Assembly (NCBI RefSeq): GCF_900108585.1
Contig: NZ_UESZ01000001.1
Span: forward strand, 868,001-932,000
Direction of reading: 5' to 3'
Origin: Branchiibius hedensis
Lineage (GTDB): Bacteria > Actinomycetota > Actinomycetes > Actinomycetales > Dermatophilaceae
DNA length: 64,000 nucleotides
Part shown: piece by piece, positions 43,714 to 52,779 of the stretch
How positions within the stretch are numbered: the stretch's first letter is position 1
Layout: every line of letters starts with the position of its first letter
Program-made: the position numbers and the translations under genes
Notes under the pieces: generated by a model
Database searches by the model: none
What the model saw: only the letters and a program-made list of their open reading frames with translations
What the model was told of the DNA's origin: nothing

Positions 43714-44829
43714 GTGGCACGGTCTCTGCACGCGGCATCACTGGCCCGCTCCCTGCATCCAGGAGCCTGGTGGGTGTGGGCGATCTGTGTCGCGGCGGCG
43801 GTCAGTCAGATCACCAACCCGCTGCTGCTGGCGATCGCCATGGCCGCAGTGGTGTTCGTGGTCATGTCGCGCCGGACCGACGCCCCCTGGGCACGTGCCT
43901 TCCGGTGGTACATCTACCTCGGGCTCTTCGTCATCCTCACCCGGGTGATCCTCTACATCCTGGTGGGCGCGAAGACCGGCGACGTGGTACTGGTGAGGTT
44001 GCCGACCATCACCATGCCCAGCTGGGCGGCCGGCATCCAGCTGCTCGGCCCCATCAGCCTCGACGGTCTGGTCGTGGCGGCCTGCGAGGGTCTGCGGCTC
44101 GCAGCGATGTTCGTGTGCTTCGGTGCAGCGAACGCCCTTGCGAACCCGCGCCGACTGCTGCGGCTGCTGCCCTCAGCGTTGCGCGACGTGGGCACGGCGG
44201 TCGTGGTCGCGGTCAGTGTGGTGCCGTCCTTGGTGCTCGGGGTCGGCCGCGTCACCCGGGCCCAGCAATTGCGCGGCGACCTACGCGGCGGGATCCACCG
44301 CATCCGCCGGGTCGGGCTGCCATTGATGGAGGAAACCCTCGAGCGATCGTTGGCCCTTGCGGCAGCGATGGATTCGCGCGGCTACGGTGCGTTGCGTGAG
44401 CAGTCCCGGACCAGCCGGCTGATCACCGGCGCGGTGACCTTCCTCGGTTTGATTGGTGTGTGCGTGGGCTTGTTCGGGCTACTGGACCAGGGTGATATCC
44501 CGGTGAAACTCAGCCTCGGTTTGTTGATCGGGGGACTGGGGCTGGGCGTGGCGGGTGTCGCGCTGGCCGGCCGCCGGAGCCCGGTGACGATCTATCGACC
44601 CGACCCGTGGGGCATACCCGAGGCATTGACCCTGGAGTGCGGATTGTGGACCGTAGGCCTGGTGTACGCCGCCCTCGACGCGCACCCGGAGGCGGCGGCG
44701 ATGCCAACCTCACCACTCGGCGTACCTGGTGTGCCGTTGTTGGCCCTGGCTGGATTCCTGGTCGCCGCGTTGCCCGGGGTCTTCACCCCGGATCCGATGA
44801 GCGCCGGACGCGAGGTGGTGGGCACATGA
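43714..44829 (+). CDS. ECF transporter T component (EcfT/CbiQ family)
   Basis: The scaffold transmembrane subunit that couples ATPases to the substrate-binding S component. The 371-aa protein has several spans, and its cytoplasmic coupling helices show RRVGLPLMEETLERSLALAA and AMDSRGYG, the Ala-x-x-Arg-Gly type motif of EcfT. It is longer than usual because of extra C-terminal spans (residues ~225-360). GTG 43714 lies 10 nt after the beta-module gene; the stop overlaps the ATPase start by ATGA. Confidence 0.9.
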   Translation: MARSLHAASLARSLHPGAWWVWAICVAAAVSQITNPLLLAIAMAAVVFVVMSRRTDAPWARAFRWYIYLGLFVILTRVILYILVGAKTGDVVLVRLPTITMPSWAAGIQLLGPISLDGLVVAACEGLRLAAMFVCFGAANALANPRRLLRLLPSALRDVGTAVVVAVSVVPSLVLGVGRVTRAQQLRGDLRGGIHRIRRVGLPLMEETLERSLALAAAMDSRGYGALREQSRTSRLITGAVTFLGLIGVCVGLFGLLDQGDIPVKLSLGLLIGGLGLGVAGVALAGRRSPVTIYRPDPWGIPEALTLECGLWTVGLVYAALDAHPEAAAMPTSPLGVPGVPLLALAGFLVAALPGVFTPDPMSAGREVVGT

Positions 44830-46442
44830 ACGAGATCGTGCGGTTCGACCGGGTCAGCCTGGCCTATGAGGGTACGCACACGCCGACGCTCATCGAGGTG
44901 GATCTGAGTGTGGAGATGGCCGAACTGGTCCTGATCGTCGGACGCACCGGTTCGGGTAAATCGACGTTCCTCACCGCGATCAACGGACTGATGCCGCACT
45001 TCACCGGCGGCACGGTCACCGGCACCATCACGGTGGCCGGGCGGAGCACCGCCGAGCACCGGCCCCGAGACCTCGCGGACGTCATCGGCTATGTCGGGCA
45101 GGATCCGGCGGCCAGCTTCATCACCGACACGGTCGAGGAGGAACTCGCCTACGGGATGGAGCAGCGCGGGCTGGCCCCCGAGGTGATGCGCAAACGGGTC
45201 GAGGAGACCCTCGACGTCCTCGGCATCGCCGAGTTGCGCAACCGGCCCCTGAGCGACCTGTCCGGCGGGCAGCAACAACGCGTGGCGATCGGGGCGGCCC
45301 TGACCATGCAACCGCAGGTGCTGTTGTTGGACGAACCGACCTCCGCGCTGGACCCCAACGCGGCCGAAGACGTCCTGGCGACCATCACCCGACTCGTGCA
45401 CGACCTGGCCGTGACCGTCATCGTGGCCGAGCACCGGATCGAACGCGTCATCCCGTACGCCGATCGCGTCATCCACGTGGGCACCGACGGTCGGGTGCGG
45501 ATCGGCGAACCGGCCGCCATCATGGCTGTTTCGGATGTGGCACCGCCCCTGGTCGAACTCGGTCGACTGGCAGGGTGGACGCCGCTGCCGTTGTCGGTGC
45601 GCGATGCTCGGCGGCAGGCCGGCCGGATGCGTGCAGCCGCCGCGGACATCGCTGCACCCCTGCCGAAACCCGCGAGCAGCGCCCCGATTCTGACGGCCAG
45701 GAGCATCGGGGTCACCTACGGGCGGGTCCCCGCCGTCCGTGGGGTGGATCTGGAGTTCTTCCCCGGGCAGGTCACCGCCCTCATGGGCCGCAACGGGTCC
45801 GGCAAGTCCTCGCTGCTGTGGGCGCTGCAGGGCAGCGGTGCGATGGATCACGGCAGCGTGCGGGTCGACGGGCAGGACCCGCGCTCGTTGTCGGCGGGAG
45901 CGCGCCGCGAACTGGTCGGCCTGGTCCCGCAAACCGCCGCCGATCTGCTCTACCTGGCCAGCGTGGGTGCGGAGTTGCGGGCGGCGGACAGTGCCGCCGG
46001 CGCGGCGCAGGGCACTGCGCGCGCGCTGCTGGATCAGTTCGCCCCGGGCGTGCCTGACGACCGGCATCCGCGGGATCTGTCTGAGGGGCAACGGCTTTCG
46101 CTGGTCCTGGCGATCCAACTCGCCGCCCGGCCGCACGTCGTACTTCTGGATGAACCCACGCGCGGGCTCGACTACGACGCCAAGGCAGCCCTGCGCCGGA
46201 CCGTCCGCCGGCTTGCCGATGAGGGTGCGGCGGTGCTGATCGCCAGCCACGACGTGGAGTTCGTTGCCGCCGCCACCGATCGCGTCGTGCTGATGGCCCA
46301 GGGCGAGGTGATCGCCGACGGTTCCACCCCGGACGTCGTGTTGGCCTCGGCGGCCTACGCACCGCAGATCGCCAAGATCATGGCACCCGTTCCGGTCCTC
46401 ACCCTCGAACAGGTCGAGCCGCTGGTGGTGGCGTCGCGATGA
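44826..46442 (+). CDS. ECF transporter ATPase, fused A and A' domains
   Basis: Two ABC ATPase domains in one 538-aa chain. Domain 1: Walker A GRTGSGKST (about 39-47), signature LSGGQQQRVAIG, Walker B LLLDEPTSALDP. Domain 2 starts near residue 290: Walker A GRNGSGKSS (near 320), a degenerate signature LSEGQRLSL, Walker B VLLDEPTRGLDYD. It powers the ECF importer. ATGA overlaps on both sides show tight coupling with the T and S genes. Confidence 0.94.
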   Translation: MNEIVRFDRVSLAYEGTHTPTLIEVDLSVEMAELVLIVGRTGSGKSTFLTAINGLMPHFTGGTVTGTITVAGRSTAEHRPRDLADVIGYVGQDPAASFITDTVEEELAYGMEQRGLAPEVMRKRVEETLDVLGIAELRNRPLSDLSGGQQQRVAIGAALTMQPQVLLLDEPTSALDPNAAEDVLATITRLVHDLAVTVIVAEHRIERVIPYADRVIHVGTDGRVRIGEPAAIMAVSDVAPPLVELGRLAGWTPLPLSVRDARRQAGRMRAAAADIAAPLPKPASSAPILTARSIGVTYGRVPAVRGVDLEFFPGQVTALMGRNGSGKSSLLWALQGSGAMDHGSVRVDGQDPRSLSAGARRELVGLVPQTAADLLYLASVGAELRAADSAAGAAQGTARALLDQFAPGVPDDRHPRDLSEGQRLSLVLAIQLAARPHVVLLDEPTRGLDYDAKAALRRTVRRLADEGAAVLIASHDVEFVAAATDRVVLMAQGEVIADGSTPDVVLASAAYAPQIAKIMAPVPVLTLEQVEPLVVASR

Positions 46443-47230
46443 CGGCCGCGATCAGTCTCAAACCACGGTCGCTGGCCGCGATCGCCCTGGTCAGTGCCGT
46501 CGGCGCCTTCGGCTTCCTGTGGCCGCTGTTCGTGGCCCCCGGATCGGTGCTGGCGCAACACGCCCGGGACGCGCCGCTGCTGTTCGGACTGCTCCTGCCG
46601 CTGCTGCTCGTGGTGCTGCTGGCGGAGGTGTCCGAGGGCGGGATCGACGCCAAGGCGATCGCGATGCTCGGTGTGCTCAGTGCTCTGGACGCGGCCATCC
46701 GGCCGCTGGGTGCCGGCACGGCAGGGATCGAGGTGATGTTCTTCCTGCTGGTCCTTGCCGGTCGGGTGTTCGGAGCGGGTTTCGGCTTCGTGCTGGGGGC
46801 CACCAGCATGTTCGCCTCCGCGCTGCTGACCGCCGGGGTAGGACCCTGGTTGCCGTTCCAGATGCTCGGCGCCGGCTGGGTCGGACTGGGAGCCGCGTTG
46901 CTGCCGCGCTGCAAGGGCTGGGCCGAACTGGCGCTCCTGGCGGCGTACGGCGCGGTGGCCAGTCTGTTTTACGGATGGGTCCTGAACATGTGGTTCTGGC
47001 CGTTCGCCACCGGCGGTGACACCTCGATCAGTTTTGTCGCGGGCGCTCCGCTGGGGGAGAACCTCACCCGGTTCGTCGCGTTCAACCTGGCGACCTCGTT
47101 CGGTTGGGATCTGGGCCGCGCCATCACCACGGTCACCCTCATCCTGCTGACCGGTGTACCCGTCCTGGCGGCACTGCGCCGGGCCGCTCGCAAGGCCAAC
47201 TTCCGGCCCTCGGTGAGCTTCGAGTCGTGA
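46439..47230 (+). CDS. ECF transporter S component, probably cobalamin-specific
   Basis: A 263-aa, almost entirely hydrophobic protein with at least six spans. ALDAAIRPLGAGTAGIEVMF and FGAGFGFVLGATSMFASALL match the actinobacterial ECF S-component group linked to cobalamin riboswitches (CbrT-like). Specificity for B12 or a corrinoid is inferred from the riboswitch and the two binding modules, not from known contact residues. It is the last gene of the operon; no terminator was found before 47393. Confidence 0.85.
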   Translation: MTAAISLKPRSLAAIALVSAVGAFGFLWPLFVAPGSVLAQHARDAPLLFGLLLPLLLVVLLAEVSEGGIDAKAIAMLGVLSALDAAIRPLGAGTAGIEVMFFLLVLAGRVFGAGFGFVLGATSMFASALLTAGVGPWLPFQMLGAGWVGLGAALLPRCKGWAELALLAAYGAVASLFYGWVLNMWFWPFATGGDTSISFVAGAPLGENLTRFVAFNLATSFGWDLGRAITTVTLILLTGVPVLAALRRAARKANFRPSVSFES

Positions 47231-47341
47231 CCGATCAGGGCCCGCGCGTGCCTGCCGGTGCCGGCTGTGGTTGAGTATGGCTCCCAGAGGCCACCCGCAC
47301 CTCTGTCTTTCCGTAGCGGCCCACGTTGATCCAATCCGGCC

Positions 47342-47347
47342 CTACGC
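47342..47347 (+). promoter_or_regulatory. Possible -10 box TACGCT before the malic enzyme gene
   Basis: TACGCT lies about 45 nt upstream of the ATG, leaving a leader with GGAAGG as Shine-Dalgarno. No good -35 was seen. The rest of 47231-47392 holds nothing recognisable. Confidence 0.3.
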
Positions 47348-47392
47348 TCGATGCACGTGCGTTAGTTCTCCCTTTGGAAGGTCCCCTTTGTC

Positions 47393-48562
<1,170 letters not shown>

Positions 48563-48567
48563 GCTCA

Positions 48568-48603
48568 ATCGCTAGCACGTACGACATCGCTAGCACGTAC
48601 GAC
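48568..48603. repeat. Two tandem 18-nt repeats beside the terminator
   Basis: ATCGCTAGCACGTACGAC occurs twice in perfect tandem (48568-48585, 48586-48603). Its last ten bases, CACGTACGAC, also open the left arm of the adjoining palindrome. Confidence 0.9.
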
Positions 48604-48647
48604 GAGGGGCTGGGTTCCGATCGGAACCCAGCCCCTCGTCGTACGTG
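48594..48647. terminator. Perfect 54-nt palindrome, bidirectional terminator
   Basis: Perfect 27-nt arms centred between 48620 and 48621 lie between the convergent malic enzyme and DUF937 genes. A transcript from either strand can fold into a ~25-bp hairpin. It is unusually long for a terminator. Confidence 0.85.
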
Positions 48648-48658
48648 GTGATTCGGTG

Positions 48659-49348
48659 TTACTTCTTGCCGCCGCCGAGCAGGCCGCCCAGGATGTCGCC
48701 GATGCCGCCGCCACCACCGGAACCTCCGGCGCCGCCGCCGAGCAGGCCGCCCAGGATGTCGCCGATGCCGCCGCCGGAGCCAGAGCCTCCGGCGCCACCG
48801 CCCAGGACGCTGCCCAGGATGTCGCTGAGGCCGCCGCCGGAAGCGCCCGCCTGACCGGACGCAGCCGCCGCGTCGCCCAGGTTGCCGGGCAGGGACACCG
48901 GACCGGAGCCGTCGCCGGCGGGGGCGGCCGCTGCCGTGGTGGCACCGGCCGCGTCCTTGTGGCCCGTGAAGACCTTGCCGGCCAGGAACGCCATCACCAT
49001 CGGGGCGAGCATCGGCAGCAACTTCTTCAGCAGGTCACCTCCGCCGGGGGTCGTCGCGCCAAGGTGCTGGACGACCTGGTCGGAGTTGTCGCCGAAGACG
49101 TTGCTGACGATCTTGCTGCCGTCCTCGACGTCGATGTCGTCCAGGCTCTGCGGGTTGTTGCCGGCGTGCTGCTGCAACGCATCGGCCAGCGACTGTTCCC
49201 CACCGTCGGCGGCGTTGGCCGCCATTCCGCCCACGAGTGCGGGCACAGCCTTGCTGGCGGCGTCCTGGACCTCGTCGGGGCTGACGCCGAGGGCTCCGGC
49301 GATCTGGTCGATGGGTAGCTGGGACAAAATGGAATCGAGGTCGCTCAT
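48659..49348 (-). CDS. DUF937 protein with glycine-zipper repeats
   Basis: A 229-aa protein. The N-terminal DUF937 domain (about 1-140) shows ILSQLPIDQIAGALGVSPDEVQ, AVPALVGGMAANA and IVSNVFGDNSDQVVQHL. The C-terminal third consists of Gly/Ser repeats around GGIGDILGGLLGGG, present three times with drift, which could self-associate. Function unknown. AAGGA lies 7 nt before the ATG. Confidence 0.9.
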   Translation of the reverse strand: MSDLDSILSQLPIDQIAGALGVSPDEVQDAASKAVPALVGGMAANAADGGEQSLADALQQHAGNNPQSLDDIDVEDGSKIVSNVFGDNSDQVVQHLGATTPGGGDLLKKLLPMLAPMVMAFLAGKVFTGHKDAAGATTAAAAPAGDGSGPVSLPGNLGDAAAASGQAGASGGGLSDILGSVLGGGAGGSGSGGGIGDILGGLLGGGAGGSGGGGGIGDILGGLLGGGKK

Positions 49349-49483
49349 AAGACGTCCTTGTCATTCAGGAACCGTGCGGTTCTGCCGTGAAGTCACCCGG
49401 GCGGGTACCCCCTTAGAAGTGAACTTACCCGTGGGAAACAGGGCAGGACCAGCAAAAGTTCAGGTTCATGTGTTTGCCCCGGT

Positions 49484-49489
49484 TAGGTT
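49484..49489 (+). promoter_or_regulatory. -10 box TAGGTT, leaderless small-ORF promoter
   Basis: TAGGTT lies 6 nt before GTG 49496 and supports the reality of this small gene. Confidence 0.5.
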
Positions 49490-49495
49490 GGTCCC

Positions 49496-49711
49496 GTGAG
49501 TGAATCGTGGACCTGGACCTACGAAGATGCCTCCGGCGCCGTGGTGGCGGATGCGAGCCTGCCGCACACCAGCTACCCCACCCAGAGCGACGCTGAGTCG
49601 TGGCTGGGCGACACCTGGCGGGAACTGCGGGCGCAAGGGGTCAGCAGTGTGACCCTCTACGTCGACGGAACACCGGTATACGGCCCGATGGGCCTGACCG
49701 ACGGCACCTGA
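49496..49711 (+). CDS. Small conserved-looking hypothetical protein
   Basis: A 71-aa acidic protein (SESWTWTYEDASGAVVADAS, ESWLGDTWRELRAQGVSSVTL). I do not recognise a named family, but the Trp-rich strand pattern and the final VTLYVDGTPVYGPMGL look like a folded domain rather than chance sequence. GTG 49496 has a well-placed -10 box. It converges on the DUF3043 gene with an 8-nt gap. Confidence 0.7.
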   Translation: MSESWTWTYEDASGAVVADASLPHTSYPTQSDAESWLGDTWRELRAQGVSSVTLYVDGTPVYGPMGLTDGT

Positions 49712-49719
49712 CGGAGCCT

Positions 49720-50316
49720 TCAGTCGATCGCGGCGCCGCGCTTGACCTGAGGACGCGGGATGCGCGACATCCGCATCTGGAACGAACGCATGATCGTGTA
49801 GAAAGCGCTGCCCTTGGGCGGCGGGGTGCCGAACTTGGCGACGACTTTGCGCTTCACCCGGCGCCACAACAGCGCGGAGTCGATGACCCCCGCGACCAGA
49901 ATCAGCCAGACCACCAGCAGGCCGCCGAACTGCAGGGCGCGCACGGGCAGGAAGGTCAGCACCAGCACGACCAGCATCAACGGCAGGATCAGCTCACCGA
50001 CGTTGAGTCGGGAGTCCACGATGTCGCGGATGTAGCTCTTGATCGGTCCACGGTCCTTGGGCGGCAACGCGCTTTCGTCCCCGGCCAACTGAGCCGCACG
50101 CACCCGGGCACGCTCCTCGCGGGCCTGACTGCGGGCTTCCTTCTTGGCCGACTTGCGATCCTCAGGCACCAGGGGTCGACGCAGCGCCGCCTCGGACTCT
50201 TTCCGCTTCGGAGTGGGGCGGCCCTTCTTGGCCGTCTCACCGGTCCCCAAGACCTCGCTCACCTGCGGGGTGGGCTCTGGGGTTGCTACAGCGCTGTCTT
50301 TGCTACGACCGAACAC
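49720..50316 (-). CDS. DUF3043 domain-containing membrane protein
   Basis: A 198-aa protein: a charged N-terminal ~90 residues (EDRKSAKKEARSQAREERAR), DRGPIKSYIRDIVDSRLNVGE, two transmembrane helices (LILPLMLVVLVLTFL and GGLLVVWLILVAGVIDSALL) and a basic tail. DUF3043 is an actinobacterial family of unknown function (Rv2206 in M. tuberculosis). GTG 50316 gives the family N terminus MFGRSKD. It is divergent from the M20 gene across 34 nt. Confidence 0.9.
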   Translation of the reverse strand: MFGRSKDSAVATPEPTPQVSEVLGTGETAKKGRPTPKRKESEAALRRPLVPEDRKSAKKEARSQAREERARVRAAQLAGDESALPPKDRGPIKSYIRDIVDSRLNVGELILPLMLVVLVLTFLPVRALQFGGLLVVWLILVAGVIDSALLWRRVKRKVVAKFGTPPPKGSAFYTIMRSFQMRMSRIPRPQVKRGAAID

Positions 50317-50337
50317 GGGGTCATTTTCCCACACCCG

Positions 50338-50343
50338 TAGGGT
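50338..50343 (+). promoter_or_regulatory. -10 box TAGGGT before the M20 peptidase gene
   Basis: TAGGGT ends 7 nt before GTG 50351, in a divergent spacer of only 34 nt shared with the DUF3043 gene. The intervening AAAGAAG could also act as a weak ribosome binding site. Confidence 0.45.
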
Positions 50344-50350
50344 AAAGAAG

Positions 50351-51733
50351 GTGACGTCTCGTAGCAGCCTTCTCAGCGAGCAGCGCCGGTCTGAACTGGC
50401 GCACCGGATCCACGACCTGATGCCGGAGGTCAGACGGGACCTGGAGGCGCTGACCCGCATCCCCAGCGTGTCCCTCGGGTCCTTCGACCAGGCGCACGTC
50501 GACCACAGCGCCGAGGCGGTGGCTGCTCTGTTGCGCGCGGAGGGACTCGAGGTCCAGATCGTGCGCGAGGGCGGAGCACCCGCCGTACTCGCACACAAAC
50601 CCGGCCCCGCAGGCGCGCCGACCATCACGCTCTACGCGCACCACGACGTACAACCACCCGGCGACGAATCAGACTGGGACAGTAAGCCGTTCGAACCCGT
50701 TGAGCGCGACGGGCGGCTCTATGGCCGCGGCGCTGCCGACGACAAGGCAGGGGTGATGGCGCACATCGCCGCGTTGCGAGCGCACGGGGACCGGTTGCCG
50801 GTCGGTGTGAACATCTTCGTCGAGGGTGAGGAAGAGGCCGGCTCGGAATCGCTGCCCACCATCCTGGAGAAGCACGGGGACGCCTTGGCCGCCGACGCGA
50901 TCGTGCTGGCCGATTCGCAGAACTGGGAGATCGGCACTCCGGCGCTGACCACCACGTTGCGCGGCCTGGTGCGCGCCGTGGTCACCGTCCGCACGCTGTC
51001 GCACAGCGTGCACTCCGGGATGTTCGGGGGACCGTTGCCCGACGCCTTGACCGCGCTCGCCCAGTTGCTGACCCGACTGCACGACGACAACGGGGATGTC
51101 GCCGTACCCGGTCTGGTCACCGACGACGTGACCGAATTGGCGTACGACGAGCAGCGGCTACGCGCCGAATCCGGCGCCCTGCCGGGCACCCGGCTGATCG
51201 GGACCGGCTCGATCCTGCAGCGGTTGTGGGGCAAACCCACGATGACCGTCATCGGGATCGACGCACCGAGTGTCGCGACCGCATCCAACACCCTGGTCGC
51301 GTCGGCCCGGGCCAAACTGTCGATGCGGATCGCGCCGAGCCAGGATCCGCAGGTGGCCTGGGCGGCGCTGCGGGACTTCGTGCTCGCACAGGACGTGTGG
51401 GGCGCTCAGGTCGAGATCGACCTTGACGACATCGGGCCCGGCTTCAGCGCACACACCCAGGGGCCGGTGTACGACGCGACCCGGGCCGCGTTCACCCAGG
51501 CATGGGACGGCACCGACCCGGTCGACATCGGGGTCGGCGGGTCGATCCCGTTCGTCGCGGCCTTCGCCGAACGCTTCCCGCAGGCCGCCATCCTGGTCAC
51601 CGGCGTGGAAGATCCGGACACCCGCGCACACGGCGCCAACGAGAGCTTGCACCTGGGCGAGTTCGAGCGAGTCTGTCTGGCTGAGGCGTTGCTGTTGGAG
51701 CAGTTGGGTGCGCAGGCGAAGGCGGACAGCTGA
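50351..51733 (+). CDS. M20 family dipeptidase/carboxypeptidase
   Basis: A dinuclear zinc exopeptidase-type protein, 460 aa, of the carnosinase-like M20 branch. Metal ligands and catalytic residues sit in LYAHHDVQPPG, GRGAADDKAGVMAH, EGEEEAGSES and the distal GVEDPDTRAHGANESLH. The dimerisation (lid) domain lies between about residues 205 and 330. The natural substrate is not assignable. GTG 50351 is supported by a -10 box. It shares one base with the GST-like gene (TGATG). Confidence 0.93.
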   Translation: MTSRSSLLSEQRRSELAHRIHDLMPEVRRDLEALTRIPSVSLGSFDQAHVDHSAEAVAALLRAEGLEVQIVREGGAPAVLAHKPGPAGAPTITLYAHHDVQPPGDESDWDSKPFEPVERDGRLYGRGAADDKAGVMAHIAALRAHGDRLPVGVNIFVEGEEEAGSESLPTILEKHGDALAADAIVLADSQNWEIGTPALTTTLRGLVRAVVTVRTLSHSVHSGMFGGPLPDALTALAQLLTRLHDDNGDVAVPGLVTDDVTELAYDEQRLRAESGALPGTRLIGTGSILQRLWGKPTMTVIGIDAPSVATASNTLVASARAKLSMRIAPSQDPQVAWAALRDFVLAQDVWGAQVEIDLDDIGPGFSAHTQGPVYDATRAAFTQAWDGTDPVDIGVGGSIPFVAAFAERFPQAAILVTGVEDPDTRAHGANESLHLGEFERVCLAEALLLEQLGAQAKADS

Positions 51734-52779
51734 TGGTGCAGGGCAGTTACGTCGAGAAGTCCTACGAGCGCGACACGCGCTACATCAACGACCGCATCAC
51801 TGCGGGCGGCTCGGGTCAGTGGCCGGTGGAGCCGGGCCGTTACCGGTTGGTGGTGAGCCGGGCCTGTCCGTGGGCCAGCCGGCTGGTGATCACCCGGCGA
51901 TTGTTGGGGTTGGAGGACGCGATCTCGATGGGGATCTGCGGACCCACCCACGACGCGGACAGTTGGACCTTCGACCTGGATCCCGGTGGGCTCGATCCGG
52001 TGCTGAAGATCCCGCGGATCAAGGACGCCTACGACAAGCGCGAGCCCGGCTACCCGCGCGGCATCACGGTGCCTGCGATCGTCGAGGTCGCCAGCGGCAA
52101 AGTCGTGACCAACGACTTTGCGCCGATGGAGTTGGATCTGATCACCCAATGGGGCGGATTCCAACGGCCCGGGGCACCGGATCTGTATCCGCAGGCGCTG
52201 CGCGAGGAGATGGATCCGCTGATGCGGCGGATCTACACCGAGGTCAACAACGGCGTCTACCGGTGCGGGTTCGCCGGTACCCAGGAGGCGTACGACGACG
52301 CCTACGACCGGCTGTTCACGGCCCTTGACTGGCTGAGCGATCACCTGAGCAGTCGGCGCTACCTGATGGGGGAGCACATCACCGTCGCCGACATCCGGCT
52401 GTTCACGACCCTGGTTCGTTTTGACCCCGTCTACCACGGCCACTTCAAGGCCAACCGGAGCAAGTTGTCCGAGATGGACGTGCTGTGGGCCTACGCCCGC
52501 GACCTGTTCTGGACCCCCGGCTTCGGGGACACCGTGAATTTTCCGCAGATCAAGCAGCACTATTACCGCGTACATCGCGACATCAATCCGACCGGGGTCG
52601 TCCCCGACGGCCCGGACCTGGCCAACTGGGCCGATCCGCACGACCGTCAGGCCCTCGGCGGCAGCCCCTTCGGCGGCGGTACACCGCCGGGACCGATCGC
52701 TGCCGGGGAGCGGATAGACCCGGCCGACAACCCCTTCGCGGGTCCGGACGGTCTGCTGGTGCGTCCCGCCGGATCGTGA
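51733..52779 (+). CDS. Xi-class glutathione-S-transferase homologue (thiol-hydroquinone reductase)
   Basis: A 348-aa protein of the ECM4/YqjG family, which reduces thiol-hydroquinone conjugates. The thioredoxin-like domain holds the catalytic Cys in SRACPWASR. The C-terminal helical domain carries NNGVYRCGFAGTQEAYDDAY and MGEHITVADIRLFTTLVRFD. Actinobacteria mostly use mycothiol, so the natural thiol is probably not glutathione. It is co-translated with both neighbours: one-base overlap upstream, GTGA overlap downstream. Confidence 0.93.
   Translation: MVQGSYVEKSYERDTRYINDRITAGGSGQWPVEPGRYRLVVSRACPWASRLVITRRLLGLEDAISMGICGPTHDADSWTFDLDPGGLDPVLKIPRIKDAYDKREPGYPRGITVPAIVEVASGKVVTNDFAPMELDLITQWGGFQRPGAPDLYPQALREEMDPLMRRIYTEVNNGVYRCGFAGTQEAYDDAYDRLFTALDWLSDHLSSRRYLMGEHITVADIRLFTTLVRFDPVYHGHFKANRSKLSEMDVLWAYARDLFWTPGFGDTVNFPQIKQHYYRVHRDINPTGVVPDGPDLANWADPHDRQALGGSPFGGGTPPGPIAAGERIDPADNPFAGPDGLLVRPAGS

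Noticed and set aside
43714-47230. A cobalt (CbiMNQO) or other metal ECF transporter
   Set aside because: No CbiM/CbiN genes are present; the S protein is of the CbrT-like type and the operon starts with two transcobalamin-like modules. Cobalt specificity cannot be fully excluded from sequence alone.
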